A DNA stretch of 64,000 bases. Source: Candidatus Saccharimonadota bacterium. Its GTDB lineage: Bacteria; Patescibacteriota; Saccharimonadia; Saccharimonadales; Saccharimonadaceae. The translations under genes were made by a program, and so were the position numbers. This document shows, one piece after another, positions 45,501 to 55,500 of this stretch (positions within the stretch are counted from its first letter, which is position 1; each line of letters starts with the position of its first letter). The notes below the pieces were generated by a model. That model was not told the DNA's origin, did no database searches, and saw only the letters and a list, made by a program, of their open reading frames with translations. The DNA lies in NCBI GenBank assembly GCA_017455145.1, contig JAFTBP010000002.1, positions 1 to 64,000 on the forward strand. The letters run 5' to 3'.

Positions 45501-45938
45501 ATGCAAAAAGGATACGAAAATGACGAAATTTTCAGCGACCCCACTCGTGGAGGAAAGCCTTTTTGGGAAGAAACTAAACTTTATCAAGCCTATACCGAGC
45601 TCCTAGAATGGCTAGAAAACATCGGCAAAATCCAAAAGTCCAGCGCCTACGAAAAAGTCGCCGAATACTACGAAGAAAATCCTTTGGATAATTCTTATGA
45701 AGGCATCCTTGCGCGCTTCTCTGGGCTTAAAAAAGACACAGTTGTCGCAGTGCTTAATCTCGTCAACTATTCCGAGTTCCTAGCAAATTACGACGCCACC
45801 AATCTCTATCCTCTCGGCGCCCCAGCTGAAGAGACGATAGAATATGACAATACAGAAATCGTCGCTGAGGCCGAAAAAGCCATTCAATCTACTGGCATCG
45901 TCTATGATGAACTTAGAAACCGTACGGTAGTAGCATAA
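42546..45938 (+). CDS. large membrane-anchored protein of unknown function
   Basis: 1130 aa. An acidic start (1-30), an Ala/Gly/Lys-rich region (about 40-110), one strong membrane helix (about 120-147), a long hydrophilic part, an amphipathic stretch (FKRIGSWIAGKAKDFISFIKKIF, in parts, about 520-545), a weaker hydrophobic region (about 660-695) and a C-terminal domain with several Cys. Nothing matches a family that I can name. The helix pattern and size could fit a secretion-linked or surface protein. TATAAT (42530-42535) is 10 nt before the ATG. No operon partner is visible. Confidence 0.75.
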   Translation: MDDESEPKSLGAYENMEGPEIRPDFDADAEGEDTSKKNNIGQTASNIAKRALRDGENNAAKSVGNVAGKATGKAAAGKAAEVGLNAATGGIAGTALKVAEKTGVADKIKPGTILPGKISLKKAAPLLTILVVLIVLYIILSFTGQSLFAIAFVSRMKQTWNSTTWSNHEITDYQTNNSQLAEAETSEFGDVVFNEMGFTDDQIRSFEQAGLEYEEGEDGTKALVHYDVNGKKVYIVADKAVSGEAYVKDSIIANDNQTISDSGIDAEREAENIAKLTVALDVEEGGRIMKFSEALKDRAIRREYITATNSWRGDISGWFNEMAETVTSRLGISRNNWKDFTTTGDNDADEKAVIDMAKELPSATNGSDVGDLSYSDMVKDISEKSGGAGCGASSAFSTVESVANADQTARQVSAGSLWLESIDKTVAGEGTGAPLNASTNIVVRSGGADTEGMHYLFGSEQMNQGDEAIQLISAQANGGQTKGKGSIDLDQIPEEERPAYQTCIYEGDIHDHESKGPISAIGSMFKRIGSWIAGKAKDFISFIKKIFSGATEGFSEAIVAAMEPTVARFNQMKNQKYFTGEDTKLLGEAMVSSTERILAEKAKSGGQTAGDTGAVKTAYRIQQEVIAEQAEYDRDTKSQFDPTSEHTFLGKIAYSLIPFATSTSSISLTSTVSSLGNLISKSMASLLPTSNAISETELAISQGECVNSNSIAGFSNAHCNDYRTFDAEMTQKSGAKIFDEVARMRFDDGGYKYSISEAEGRIGIVEDARMPNEPDYGNEPLNPVESELPLHWSPRGDWGEGTPNGCESNWEYIMKGTGQYDENGKEIEKPYYYWDYPTEWSYSRITNFEYNGYKTGWPNRISKDEAGKEEAKNDDDPGGCMLDLSIGKEKQPVINKRGAYHLFNLMSGQRGSENGVGDATNAELVAKNDFTKGRIHPCLVGARACATYMSEYKWPADQDEVLSSIIMSRWIGGSSYVYKTDDDSMMQKGYENDEIFSDPTRGGKPFWEETKLYQAYTELLEWLENIGKIQKSSAYEKVAEYYEENPLDNSYEGILARFSGLKKDTVVAVLNLVNYSEFLANYDATNLYPLGAPAEETIEYDNTEIVAEAEKAIQSTGIVYDELRNRTVVA

Positions 45939-45958
45939 AAATAAGACCCGTAGGTCCT
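45937..45958 (-). terminator. terminator of tRNA-Gln (UUG)
   Basis: Minus-strand AGGACC-TACG-GGTCTT with a T-rich tail (45937-45944). The stem is short with one G-T pair. Confidence 0.6.
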
Positions 45959-45969
45959 CATTTAATACT

Positions 45970-46044
45970 TGGCTGGACCGGCAGGATTCGAACCTGCGAA
46001 TGACGGGACCAAAACCCGTTGCCTTACCACTTGGCGACGGTCCA
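45970..46044 (-). tRNA. tRNA-Gln (UUG)
   Basis: Minus strand: acceptor TGGACCG/CGGTCCA, anticodon stem ACGGG/CCCGT around loop TTTTGGT with anticodon TTG, T-loop TTCGAAT, CCA encoded at 45970-45972. Confidence 0.96.
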
Positions 46045-46054
46045 ACGCCACCTC

Positions 46055-46083
46055 ATTATATCATAAAAAAATAGCCCTGACAA
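46055..46083 (-). promoter_or_regulatory. promoter of tRNA-Gln (UUG)
   Basis: Minus-strand TTGTCA (46078-46083), 17-nt spacer, TG-extended TATAAT (46055-46060). The -35 box is part of the terminator hairpin of the upstream gene. Confidence 0.75.
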
Positions 46084-46096
46084 TTACTCTGTCAGG
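46065..46096 (-). terminator. terminator of the gene at 46110
   Basis: Minus-strand CCTGACA-N7-TGTCAGG (46076-46096), followed within a few bases by a run of seven T (46065-46071). Confidence 0.85.
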
Positions 46097-46109
46097 ACTA
46101 CTCCTTTGT

Positions 46110-47039
46110 TTACTTCAGGTCTTTTCCAACCGCCGTTAAGAGAAGCTCACGCAAATCAATGATTGTCCCATCTGTTTGCTGGGCAAGCACTGTATCTGTA
46201 TATTCTAAGCTAGAATCTTCCGTCTCTTTTACGGTTTCTTGTGCGTGATAGAATTTCACTACATCCTTTATTTCGCCCAATTTACCATAATCTTTAATAG
46301 CATATCCCTCCAATGCCGCCCGAATTGGCATATACTCTATTGTGCCGTCCGCCATTAAAATCAAAAGCACATCATCCGTGACGTATTTAGAAGCCCGACC
46401 AATCGTAACGTCCGCTATCGGTTGAGTTGTTGCGATAGGGAACATCTCAACATCTACACGCGAAGAATTAAGCTTATAATAATCTTTTGCGAACTCCCAG
46501 TTCACCGTAAAATCAATGCCATTATTAGATACAATAATTAGCGCAGAAACTACGGCCTGATCATCCGAATTATAGACGTCTGCATTAAGTTTATAGATCG
46601 CATTCTCGGTTGGATTTTCAATCTTTTTAGTGAAGAACCCAAGCGTGGTTGATTCCATTTCAGAAAGGGAAATACTCTGGACCTGAGGGCGCTCCTGAAC
46701 GGCCGTCTCTGGCTTTTTAACTGCAATTGCGATAGTCGTAACCAAAAATACTAGCGCTAATATTCCAAATATTACCGTCAGACCCGTTAAAACCTGTTCG
46801 CGCGATAGGGTTGTAAAAAATCCCGGCTTTTTTTGTTTTGACATCATTGGTTGCACTGACTGAACAGGTTGTGTGATCTGGTTTTTTGAACCAAAATCTG
46901 GCTCAAAATTAAAACTCGGCTCAGAGTTACCACCCATTGCCGGACCCTGATTATAGCCATTCGGTCTTACTGACCTAAACATATCCATACTCTGACTATG
47001 GTTATGCGCACCAAACTGTGGCATATTTTTGTTTTGCAT
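46110..47039 (-). CDS. hypothetical membrane-anchored protein
   Basis: 309 aa. The first 75 residues are rich in Asn, Gln, Pro and Gly (low complexity), followed by a basic patch (KQKKPG), a membrane helix (about 84-108) and a soluble C-terminal domain of about 200 residues with mixed alpha/beta character. No known motif. TAGGAGGT lies before ATG 47039, and the terminator at 46065-46096 follows. Confidence 0.75.
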   Translation of the reverse strand: MQNKNMPQFGAHNHSQSMDMFRSVRPNGYNQGPAMGGNSEPSFNFEPDFGSKNQITQPVQSVQPMMSKQKKPGFFTTLSREQVLTGLTVIFGILALVFLVTTIAIAVKKPETAVQERPQVQSISLSEMESTTLGFFTKKIENPTENAIYKLNADVYNSDDQAVVSALIIVSNNGIDFTVNWEFAKDYYKLNSSRVDVEMFPIATTQPIADVTIGRASKYVTDDVLLILMADGTIEYMPIRAALEGYAIKDYGKLGEIKDVVKFYHAQETVKETEDSSLEYTDTVLAQQTDGTIIDLRELLLTAVGKDLK

Positions 47040-47090
47040 AAACCTCCTATTTGATTTAATTATACCATAAACAATATAAATTTATGCAAG

Positions 47091-47113
47091 AAAAAGCACC
47101 CAGGTTAGGGTGC
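47091..47113 (-). terminator. terminator of the lipoprotein gene
   Basis: Minus-strand GCACCC-TAACCT-GGGTGC followed by TTTTT (47091-47095). Confidence 0.88.
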
Positions 47114-47124
47114 TTTTGGGGTGG

Positions 47125-47997
47125 TTATTCATAGACGTGATAGCTTGTTGCTATCTCTTCATTGCCATTAGTTGCCGCCTGGTCGTAAAAATAGGTCAAA
47201 TCTTTGTCTAGCGGAATAAAATTTTCCGGAACGTTTATCAAGTACTTGTGCGAGAGTGGCATTTTTGCCAAATCAACATCATTGTGCGACAAAGAATATG
47301 CTACAGCTACGTTACCCTTCAGTTCTTCAATTGAGTTGCCATTACAAATCGCCATCCTTTCAACATAGAAGCTACAATCAGTTATAATATCATCCTCTCC
47401 AATACTGTCTCTTAATATGTCACTAGCAATAGCAGATTTATTTCCGCTGGACGCATAAATTAAGAACATACCATTATCTACCAAAAAATAACAGATTTTA
47501 ACGCCGTTTCGCTCAATCCACCATGCAGCCATTTTGTAGTAATTCGGAGCATCAAATCCACCGATATTCTCATACCCACACGCTTCCATGAAACCATCCA
47601 TATCAAAATGTGTTCTACCAGTTTCGCTTGTACTAAAATAATCTTGATAATTTACTTTAGCATTAGCGAGATAGTTATCTATATCTGATTCGGAATACAT
47701 TTCACTGGAGCCAGGAATAGGCTGAGTAAAAAGTGAGGTATTGCTGGCTTCTTCTGATGTCTCTTGAGTGTCATCCCAAAGCGCATCAGCCTCAATTTCA
47801 GGTTCGTCATACTCAAATTCCTCAGCGGTATCTGCTGCCGAGCCATAAGGCTCATTAATAGATATCTCAGACTCGGCGTTGGGGGTTTTAACTGTATCCT
47901 CGGATGTCGCAACAGTGGTGGAACCATTGTTTGCACCACATCCGGCAAGCCCTATTATAAGAGCAGTTGACAGTAACATCGTTGCTATTTTACGCAT
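47125..47997 (-). CDS. lipoprotein of unknown function
   Basis: 290 aa. Lipobox LAGC (17-20) after a hydrophobic signal, then a Ser/Thr/Glu-rich linker (about 25-105) and a soluble domain (about 105-290). The Cys would be lipidated. The fold is not recognised. AGGAGG precedes the ATG, and TATAAT (about 48060-48065, minus strand) gives a leader of about 55 nt. A MacB-like exporter is divergent to it and may handle such proteins, which is only a guess. Confidence 0.8.
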   Translation of the reverse strand: MRKIATMLLSTALIIGLAGCGANNGSTTVATSEDTVKTPNAESEISINEPYGSAADTAEEFEYDEPEIEADALWDDTQETSEEASNTSLFTQPIPGSSEMYSESDIDNYLANAKVNYQDYFSTSETGRTHFDMDGFMEACGYENIGGFDAPNYYKMAAWWIERNGVKICYFLVDNGMFLIYASSGNKSAIASDILRDSIGEDDIITDCSFYVERMAICNGNSIEELKGNVAVAYSLSHNDVDLAKMPLSHKYLINVPENFIPLDKDLTYFYDQAATNGNEEIATSYHVYE

Positions 47998-48110
47998 AAT
48001 TCCACCTCCTAAGGTTCTTATATTGCGGGCTAATGCCTCATATACTATCTTATGCCTTCATTATACCACAGATTAGCCAAAAAGTCAAGATGTGCTATAA
48101 TAGATAAGAT

Positions 48111-48878
48111 ATGGACACTATTATAGAAGTAAAAAATCTTACCAAAGTTTACGGTAAGCGCAATACTGCTTTTACCGCCTTAAACGACATTGATTTAAGC
48201 ATTAAAAAGGGAGAATCTGTTGCTATTGTTGGTAAATCCGGCTCCGGCAAATCTACTCTAATGCACCTCTTGGCGCTTCTTGATAAGCCGACCAAGGGTC
48301 AAATCTTCATTGACGGCATCAACTCTACTAAATTAGGTAGCCACGCCCTAAATCGCATTAGAAACCGCAAGTTTGGCTTCGTTTTTCAGCAATTCTTTAT
48401 GAACGCCAATGATACTGTCCTAGAAAACGTGCTTTTACCTCTAAAAATCGCCAAAATTGGTCGTTTTAAGCGTAAAAAACTAGCCGAAGAAGCCCTAAAA
48501 ACCGTTGATCTAGAGACCAAAGCCAAAAATAAAGCCAAAGATCTCTCTGGTGGCCAAAAACAACGCGTTTGTATCGCTCGCGCCATTGTCAACAACCCAG
48601 AAATCATCTTTGCAGATGAGCCTACTGGCAATCTTGACTCCGCTACCGGCGACAAAATCACCGATTTATTATTTAGATTAAACAAAGAAAAAGGCGTTAC
48701 CCTAATTATCGTTACTCACGACGAAGATTTAGCCAAGCTATGCTCCCGTATCGTCCGTATTTCTGATGGCCGAATTATCTCCGATAAATCCGTCAGAAAA
48801 GACGTCCAACAAAAATCTAGCGAACGCTGGGAAAAAGAAGCCGCACGCGTCAAAAAAGCTAACGAAAAAGGAGCTTAG
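48111..48878 (+). CDS. ABC transporter ATP-binding protein (MacB/LolD type)
   Basis: 255 aa: Walker [10 protein letters not shown] (about 42-50), Q-loop QQFF, signature LSGGQKQR, Walker [13 protein letters not shown] and switch His in VTHDED. The closest type is the MacB/LolD/FtsE set. The C-terminal tail is longer than usual ([15 protein letters not shown]). TG-extended TATAAT (48096-48101) lies 9 nt before the ATG. The permease gene follows 3 nt after the stop. Confidence 0.94.
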   Translation: MDTIIEVKNLTKVYGKRNTAFTALNDIDLSIKKGESVAIVGKSGSGKSTLMHLLALLDKPTKGQIFIDGINSTKLGSHALNRIRNRKFGFVFQQFFMNANDTVLENVLLPLKIAKIGRFKRKKLAEEALKTVDLETKAKNKAKDLSGGQKQRVCIARAIVNNPEIIFADEPTGNLDSATGDKITDLLFRLNKEKGVTLIIVTHDEDLAKLCSRIVRISDGRIISDKSVRKDVQQKSSERWEKEAARVKKANEKGA

Positions 48879-48881
48879 ATT

Positions 48882-50183
48882 ATGAAAATCTCTGATTTAA
48901 TTCTTACCGCTAATCACAATTTATTTAGAAACAAAACTCGCACTTTTCTTACCATTCTTGCTATTTTTATTGGTAGTTTTACGATTATTTTAAGCAACGC
49001 AATTAATACTGGTGTCAATGATTTTATTGACAAACAAGTAGAAAGTATCGGTGACGACGGCTACATAGAAGTTGCGCCCAAAGCCGTCTACGAACAGCTA
49101 GAAGCCCTCACTAGTGCCAAAGTCCAAGAATACAGCGAAGACGCCAAAACCGTAGAAAATTCTACTTTTGACGACGAAACGCTAAAAAAACTCCGCGCTG
49201 TTGACGGTGTAGATAGTCTTAATCCTTACAATATGATTACTGTTGATTACATCACGACTAACAAAACCGACAAAAACTACAAAGTCTCTCTTACAATTTT
49301 GCCAGATGATAGCCTGACCGTTGATATGGTTGCCGGCAAACAGGTCTCTAATAATACTTCCGAATATGAGATTATGATTACCGAAGATTATGTTGAGCCT
49401 CTCGGGTTTGAGAGCGCCGAGTCTGCCGTCGACCAAGAGCTTCAAATCGCCGTTCCTAACACCCTAAAATGTATGATGACTGACAATCGCAAAGATTGCC
49501 AAACTATCGTCACCACCAAAATCTCCGGCGTCGCCACTACTGGCGTAATGAGTGTTGGCGCTGGTACTCGCGCTAACACCGCACTTTATAATCACCTCGT
49601 AGATCTCCAATACGACGGTCTTCCAGAATCCCAAAAAATGGCTTACATGGCCACCGGCCACATCGACCCAGTAAAAGAAGACGCCATTAGAAAAGCATTT
49701 GAAGACGAAGGTTTTACCATTATGACTATTGACGACGAAGTCGGCATGGTTCGCACCTTCTTTGATGTCATTCTAGTTGTCTTTAATATCTTTGGCGGTA
49801 TCGCATTACTCGCCGCCGCTATTGGTATTATTAACACGCTCTTTATGTCTGTCCAAGAACGCACCCGCGAAATCGGCCTAGAAAAAGCTATGGGTATGAG
49901 TAACACTAAGATTTTCCTTAGCTTCTCTTGCGAAGCAATCCTACTCGGTTTCTGGGGCTCTGTTATCGGTATCCTTATTTCTATGGCTATCGGCTATGGC
50001 GCCAACGCTCTTGCGCACCAGACCTTCCTCTCTGACTTCCCAACCTTCCAGCTAGTTGTCTTTAATCCTGTCAATATGGCTGTTATTACTGGTATTATTA
50101 TGCTAATCGCCTTTATTGCTGGTACCGCTCCTGCCTATCGCGCCAGCAAGCAAAACCCAATCAATTCTCTCCGCTATGAATAA
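48882..50183 (+). CDS. ABC transporter permease (MacB/FtsX type)
   Basis: 433 aa. One N-terminal helix (about 20-40), a large extracytoplasmic MacB_PCD-like domain (about 45-280) and three C-terminal helices, with the conserved MSVQERTREIGLEKAMG loop (about 318-334). Such transporters move lipids, peptides or lipoproteins or act mechanically. The partner ATPase is the gene upstream. AAGGAG lies before the ATG. Confidence 0.92.
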   Translation: MKISDLILTANHNLFRNKTRTFLTILAIFIGSFTIILSNAINTGVNDFIDKQVESIGDDGYIEVAPKAVYEQLEALTSAKVQEYSEDAKTVENSTFDDETLKKLRAVDGVDSLNPYNMITVDYITTNKTDKNYKVSLTILPDDSLTVDMVAGKQVSNNTSEYEIMITEDYVEPLGFESAESAVDQELQIAVPNTLKCMMTDNRKDCQTIVTTKISGVATTGVMSVGAGTRANTALYNHLVDLQYDGLPESQKMAYMATGHIDPVKEDAIRKAFEDEGFTIMTIDDEVGMVRTFFDVILVVFNIFGGIALLAAAIGIINTLFMSVQERTREIGLEKAMGMSNTKIFLSFSCEAILLGFWGSVIGILISMAIGYGANALAHQTFLSDFPTFQLVVFNPVNMAVITGIIMLIAFIAGTAPAYRASKQNPINSLRYE

Positions 50184-50247
50184 TTAGCGCCAAGGCAATA
50201 AATATTGACATGCTCGCCCAGTGGATGCAAACTACTAATCTCAGCAG

Positions 50248-50276
50248 AGCCCAGCCTTGAAAAACAGGCTGGGCTA
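50248..50276 (+). terminator. terminator of the ABC transporter operon
   Basis: AGCCCAGCCT-N8-AGGCTGGGCT, a perfect 10-bp stem, followed by a short T/A-rich tail. Confidence 0.75.
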
Positions 50277-50291
50277 TTGTATTATATACGT

Positions 50292-50558
50292 ATGAATCCA
50301 AGAGAAATTGTAGAAGATCTTAATCGTATTATTCTTCTCATTGCCTCCACTAATCCCAAAAATCTTGATATATCCGAAGCTGACGAGCTCAGTTATCTTA
50401 TTGAGCAATATTTTGAGACATCACCAGACACCGACGTCTATCTAGAATCTATGGCCGAAGAATGTGAAAAAATCATTTCAGACAACGATGATTCTACTGC
50501 CAAAGAAGACCTACATCTTCTTTGTAAAGAATACCTAGAACAATATTCAATGCAATAA
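50292..50558 (+). CDS. small acidic hypothetical protein
   Basis: 88 aa, mostly helical and acidic, ending EDLHLLCKEYLEQYSMQ. No motif recognised. ATG 50292 is preferred because it follows the terminator hairpin of the previous gene; a TATTAT box (50280-50285) lies 6 nt upstream. The longer frame from 50205 reads through that hairpin. The methyltransferase follows after 3 nt. Confidence 0.65.
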   Translation: MNPREIVEDLNRIILLIASTNPKNLDISEADELSYLIEQYFETSPDTDVYLESMAEECEKIISDNDDSTAKEDLHLLCKEYLEQYSMQ

Positions 50559-50561
50559 ATT

Positions 50562-51719
50562 ATGCCTAATATCAAAATTGAAAAACTAGTTCCGGGCGGG
50601 CAGGGAATTGGCGTAAGCGACGACGGCAAAAAGGGGTTTTTCTGGAACGCTTTGCCGGGAGAAATCGTCACAGAATATACCATAACCAAAAACAAATCCC
50701 ATTATTTTGAAGCAATAGCGGAAAAAATCAAAAGTCCCTCACCCTATCGCATCGCGCCAGCCGACCCATGTTTCCTCTCTACTTCTCCATGGCAAATTAT
50801 GGGCTACGATTACGAGCTAGAACAAAAAGCCCTGCTCCTAGAAGAACAGTTTCGTCAGTTTGGAATTGACTTGCCAGGCGAACAAGTCCAAACCGATGGC
50901 AACGATTTCCATTATCGGAACAAAATGGAATATTCTCTGTATTGGGACAACGAAACCGAAAAAATCTCCCTCGCCTTCCATCAACGCGGTTCTCATAAGA
51001 AAATCCCAGTCACAAAATCCTCTATTGAGCGTCCAGAAATTTTTGCCCACGCCAAAAAGATTGTTGATGACTTAAACGCGTGCCACGAAGAAGCTAGAAA
51101 ATACCAATCCCTGCTTCTACGTTGCAATCAACAAGGCGAAGTTTCTGGCGGATTATACGAGAATAAAAAGCCTCATCCCACGTTCAAAAATCTCACTGAC
51201 ACCATTCTCGGTAATGCTTATTCCTATTCCCCTAATGGTTTTTTCCAAATCAATTTACCCGTCTATGAAATGGCGCTTTTAGAAATCAAAAAGCACATCA
51301 AAACCGATAAAGTTCTAGACCTCTACGCTGGCGTTGGCACCATCGGTCTTTCCGTCGCAAAAGATAAAAACTTGACACTCGTTGAATGCAACAAGTTCGC
51401 CTACACAGAATTAGAAAAAAATTCTGACGGCAAAAAAACTATATTAGCCAACTCTGAAGGCACCCTTAATTACATTACTCCCGACACCACCGTCATCATT
51501 GACCCTCCTCGCGCCGGTTGCGATGCTAAACTTTTGAATCGCTTCATTGAAATCACCCCTCCTACCATTATTTACCTTTCTTGCAACCCTGCCACCCAGG
51601 CTCGCGATGTTAAGATTCTTTTAGATTCTAAAAAATATCAAATCAAATCCTACACGCCATTCAACTTTTTCCCACGCACTCCACATCTAGAAAATCTCAT
51701 CATCTTAGAAAAAATCTAG
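50562..51719 (+). CDS. RlmD/TrmA-type RNA (uracil-5-)-methyltransferase
   Basis: 385 aa. N-terminal TRAM-like domain (about 1-60), central domain with a C-poor insert, and a C-terminal Rossmann domain: DLYAGVGTIGLSVAK (about 249-263), IDPPRAGCD (about 311-319) and LSCNPATQARD with the nucleophile Cys (about 339). It methylates C5 of a uridine in rRNA or tRNA; the exact target is uncertain. Only two of the Fe-S cysteines of RlmD-like members are visible. It is coupled to the gene upstream. Confidence 0.87.
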   Translation: MPNIKIEKLVPGGQGIGVSDDGKKGFFWNALPGEIVTEYTITKNKSHYFEAIAEKIKSPSPYRIAPADPCFLSTSPWQIMGYDYELEQKALLLEEQFRQFGIDLPGEQVQTDGNDFHYRNKMEYSLYWDNETEKISLAFHQRGSHKKIPVTKSSIERPEIFAHAKKIVDDLNACHEEARKYQSLLLRCNQQGEVSGGLYENKKPHPTFKNLTDTILGNAYSYSPNGFFQINLPVYEMALLEIKKHIKTDKVLDLYAGVGTIGLSVAKDKNLTLVECNKFAYTELEKNSDGKKTILANSEGTLNYITPDTTVIIDPPRAGCDAKLLNRFIEITPPTIIYLSCNPATQARDVKILLDSKKYQIKSYTPFNFFPRTPHLENLIILEKI

Positions 51720-51743
51720 TCTGATAAGTGCTATAATAATCTT

Positions 51744-52574
51744 ATGAAAATCACATTTTTAGGTGCAGGTGTTTTTGGTACGGCACTTGCCAACATTGCT
51801 AAAGACAACGGCCACGAAACCCGTTTTTATGATCCATACAAATATCCTGATGTTTCCCTAGGCGACGCCACAAACGGCTCTGACCTTAATATTTATACTG
51901 CGCCAAGTTCCGCCACAAAAGACATCTTAGAAAACTTAGATAAGAACACACCTCTAATCTGCGCCAGCAAAGGCTTTTTAAGCATTAAACCATTCAAAGA
52001 TTTTAAAGATTTTTCTGCTCTAGGCGGCGCAGGTTTTGCAAACGAAATTGAACTCGCCGAAAAAGCCGAAAACGCCGACAACGGGGAAACAGCAGTCAAA
52101 AAAATCACTTTTACTACCAGTTCAGAAACTGCCGAAACCGTCTTTTCTACCGAAAACATTCAGCTAGAATACACTAAAGACGCTCTTGGAATTATGCTCT
52201 GTGGCGCACTTAAAAACGTCTATGCTATCGGCGCCGGACTATATGGCGAAGCAGATTCTACTTCCGCACCTATGTCATATTTAGAATCCGCCATCACAGA
52301 AATGCAAACCATTCTTAGCGCCAACAACGCCAATCCAGACACGCTTCGTCTGTCTTGTGGTGCGGCCGATTTAGTGCTGTCTTGCACCCAGGACAGCCGT
52401 AATTTCCGCTATGGCGCCAGTCTTAAAAACCACCAATCTCCAGAAGGCGCCACCGTCGAAGGTCTTTCCGTTATTAATTCGCTAGAAGATTATCCAGAAT
52501 TTGTCATCCCAGAATCTTGCGACCTTATAAAAGACATCATTAAAACCGTAAAGGAGGTCTATGCCACTAAATAA
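51744..52574 (+). CDS. GpsA-like NAD(P)-dependent glycerol-3-phosphate dehydrogenase
   Basis: 276 aa, shorter than usual (about 330). Rossmann GAGVFGTALA (about 7-16), GALKNVYAIGAG (about 152-163) with the catalytic Lys, and GAADLVLSCTQDSRN (about 207-221). The middle strand region FANEIE is shortened. Role: sn-glycerol-3-phosphate for lipids. Starts 6 nt after TATAAT (51732-51737). It overlaps the helicase gene by 14 nt. Confidence 0.8.
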   Translation: MKITFLGAGVFGTALANIAKDNGHETRFYDPYKYPDVSLGDATNGSDLNIYTAPSSATKDILENLDKNTPLICASKGFLSIKPFKDFKDFSALGGAGFANEIELAEKAENADNGETAVKKITFTTSSETAETVFSTENIQLEYTKDALGIMLCGALKNVYAIGAGLYGEADSTSAPMSYLESAITEMQTILSANNANPDTLRLSCGAADLVLSCTQDSRNFRYGASLKNHQSPEGATVEGLSVINSLEDYPEFVIPESCDLIKDIIKTVKEVYATK

Positions 52575-55500
52575 AAATCAGAAAAAAGCCGTAGAATATT
52601 TATCCGGACCACTTCTAGTTATGGCTGGTCCAGGCACCGGCAAGACTCAGCTCCTCTCGTCCAAGGTGGCTTATATTTTAGAAAAAACCGACGCCACCCC
52701 AGATTCAATTTTATGCCTCACTTTTACCGAATCCGGCGCCCAAAATATGCGCGACCGTCTCTATTCTATGATTGGCTCCGCCGCTGGTCGCGTCCATATT
52801 CATACTTATCACGCTTTTGGTTCTACTATTCTCGCCGAATACAAAAATTACGCCACCGAATTTGACCGCAATCTAGACGACGCAATTGATGGTGTTACCC
52901 AACACAAAATCATCAAATCCATTCAAGATTCTCTTAGCACTTTTGATATTTTGCGTTTCGCTAATACTTCCGATATTATTTCTACTATTTCTTCCGCTAA
53001 GTCCGCCCGTCTGTCTGGCAAAGACCTAGAAAATATCGCAAAAGACAACATAGAAACCACAGAAAAACTAAATCCACTATTAAATTCTCATCTCCAGAAT
53101 CTAAAACGTGGCATGAAATTCGCTGACGGCGTAGCCGAAGTTTATCAACCAATCATGGAGACCCTCGCTACATTTACTAGCACTAAATTACTTGCTCCCG
53201 GCATAGAAAAAGAAGCAAACGCTCTACTTTTTGAGTTGAACACCATTATAGAAACAGAAGGGAAAAAGGCCAAACCATCTATCTCCGCACTTACTTATTG
53301 GAAAAACAAACGTTTTGAAAAGGACGAAAACGGCAACTTCCGTTTATCAAATCGTATCGCCAACAAAAAACTCCTAAGCCTGTCGCACGTCATGCAAGAA
53401 TACGAAAAATACTTAAACGATTCTGGTCTGTACGACTTTGCAGATATGATTCAACAAGCTATTAGTATCCTCCAAAAAGACGAAGGTTTTAAGTTGACCT
53501 TAGAGGAACGTTATCAATACATCCTGCTCGACGAATTCCAGGATACCAACTCCGCCCAAGCCGAGCTAATTTTCCGTCTCACCGACTACGAAAATCCTAA
53601 CATTATGGCCGTAGGCGACGACGACCAAGCCATCTTTGCCTTCCAGGGCGCCAACGTTTCTAATATGCATGATTATAAAGAGCGTTACAACGCCGAAGTC
53701 ATTACGCTTACAGAAAATTACCGTAGCCGTTCTGGCATTCTATCTACCGCACACAATATTCGCGAACAAATTACCGACTCTTTTGCCAAAGCTCGTGGCA
53801 TTATCAAAAAATTAATCCCAAAAAAAGAAGGCGAAGCCAAGATTTCTCGTCACGAATTCTTAGAGGCTTCTGCCGAATATCATTGGATCGCCTCCGAGAT
53901 TCACGAACTAATCAATTCTGGCGTCAAACAATCCGACATCGCTATTATTACCCCAAAGCACAAATACGTCGCACCACTTTTGCCATATCTTAAATCTTAT
54001 TCCAATATTAATATCGCCTACGAAAAACGCGACAACCTCTTTGAGGACGAAAAAATCCACCAAATCTTAACACTCTCTCGTTTTATCTACGAACTATCAA
54101 ACGGCAAAAATCCAGCCCATTTGCTCTTTGAAATTCTTTCATTCCCATTCTTTGAAGTAGACCCGAATGTCGCCATTACCGCCATAGAACATGTCTACAA
54201 AAAACCAGCCCTAGATTATTTACGATGCGCCGAAGACGAAAAACTAAAAACTATTGGCACATATCTCGCCAAACTCACCACACTCAGCGTTAATAGTCCT
54301 CTGGAATTATTCCTAGATTATCTCGTTGGTACTGCCGAATACGAAGAAGGGAAACATTCACCATTCCTAGATTACTACGCCAAAACTTCTGACGGATTCA
54401 CCACCTTTGAACTCTACGAAAACCTCTCCGTCCTGCGTGAAGCCATCATTAAACATACTACGTCTTCCGCGCCAAAGCTAAAAGACCTCATTGACTTTGT
54501 TGACGATTATGAATCCGCCGAAGAACCACTAATTAACACTAGCCCATACCAAGATTCTGCCGACTCCGTCCAAATCCTCACCGCACATAAGTCCAAAGGT
54601 CTGGAATTTGAATATGTCTTTATTGTCGCCACGGATGACCGCTCCTGGGGTAACGCAAAGGGCAACAATAACATGATGACCCTACCTTCTAATGTCGTTT
54701 CTATCCGCCACACCGGCGTAACCGAGGACGAGAGGCTCCGTCTGTTCTTTGTTGCGCTTACCCGCGCCAAGACTCATCTCATTATGACTAACTCTATCAA
54801 AGATTTTTCTGGCAAAACTCCGGCTCGTTTGCAATACCTCGCCGAATACGAAAAAGACGACAAGGTTATTTCGCCATACCTCCCGCCAGAGTCCCAAGAG
54901 GTTATTAAACATTATGAAAATCTCCCGACCGACCAAGAAAAAAGTGATCTCAAAACTTCTTGGGCCTCCCATTATGCCAAACTTTCCGGCAACCTAAAAG
55001 AGCTCTTACTAAAGCGCCTAGAAAATTACCAACTCAATGCTTCTGATTTGACCAATTTCATTGACATTTCTTATGGTGGGCCTTTGAACTTCTATAAGAA
55101 CAAGGTTCTCCGCGCCCCAGACGAATCCTATTCTGGCGCCATGACTTTTGGTAATCTCATTCACGCCACCTTTGAAAAAGTTACCAACGACAAGTTATCC
55201 GACGAAGACGCTCTAGAATTTTTCGAAAAAGAGCTCGCTTCCGCCTCTATTCCAGAAGAAGACCTAGAAGAACTCCGCGAACGCGGTACTGGCACCCTTA
55301 AAGCATCCCTCAAGAAATTTGGTGACCTCCTTCGCGCTGACGGAGCTCGCGCCGAGGTCAATCTCTTTCACGATCATCTCGCACTAGGCGACGTTCCATT
55401 GACCGGTAAAATCGACCATATCCACGTCGACAAAGACGCCAAAACTATTGAAATCTATGATTTCAAAACTTCCGGATTTAAGGACAACAAGTGGGATTCT

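Noticed and set aside
50205-50291. Longer start for the small acidic protein at 50292
   Set aside because: The extra frame reads through the 10-bp terminator hairpin of the ABC operon.
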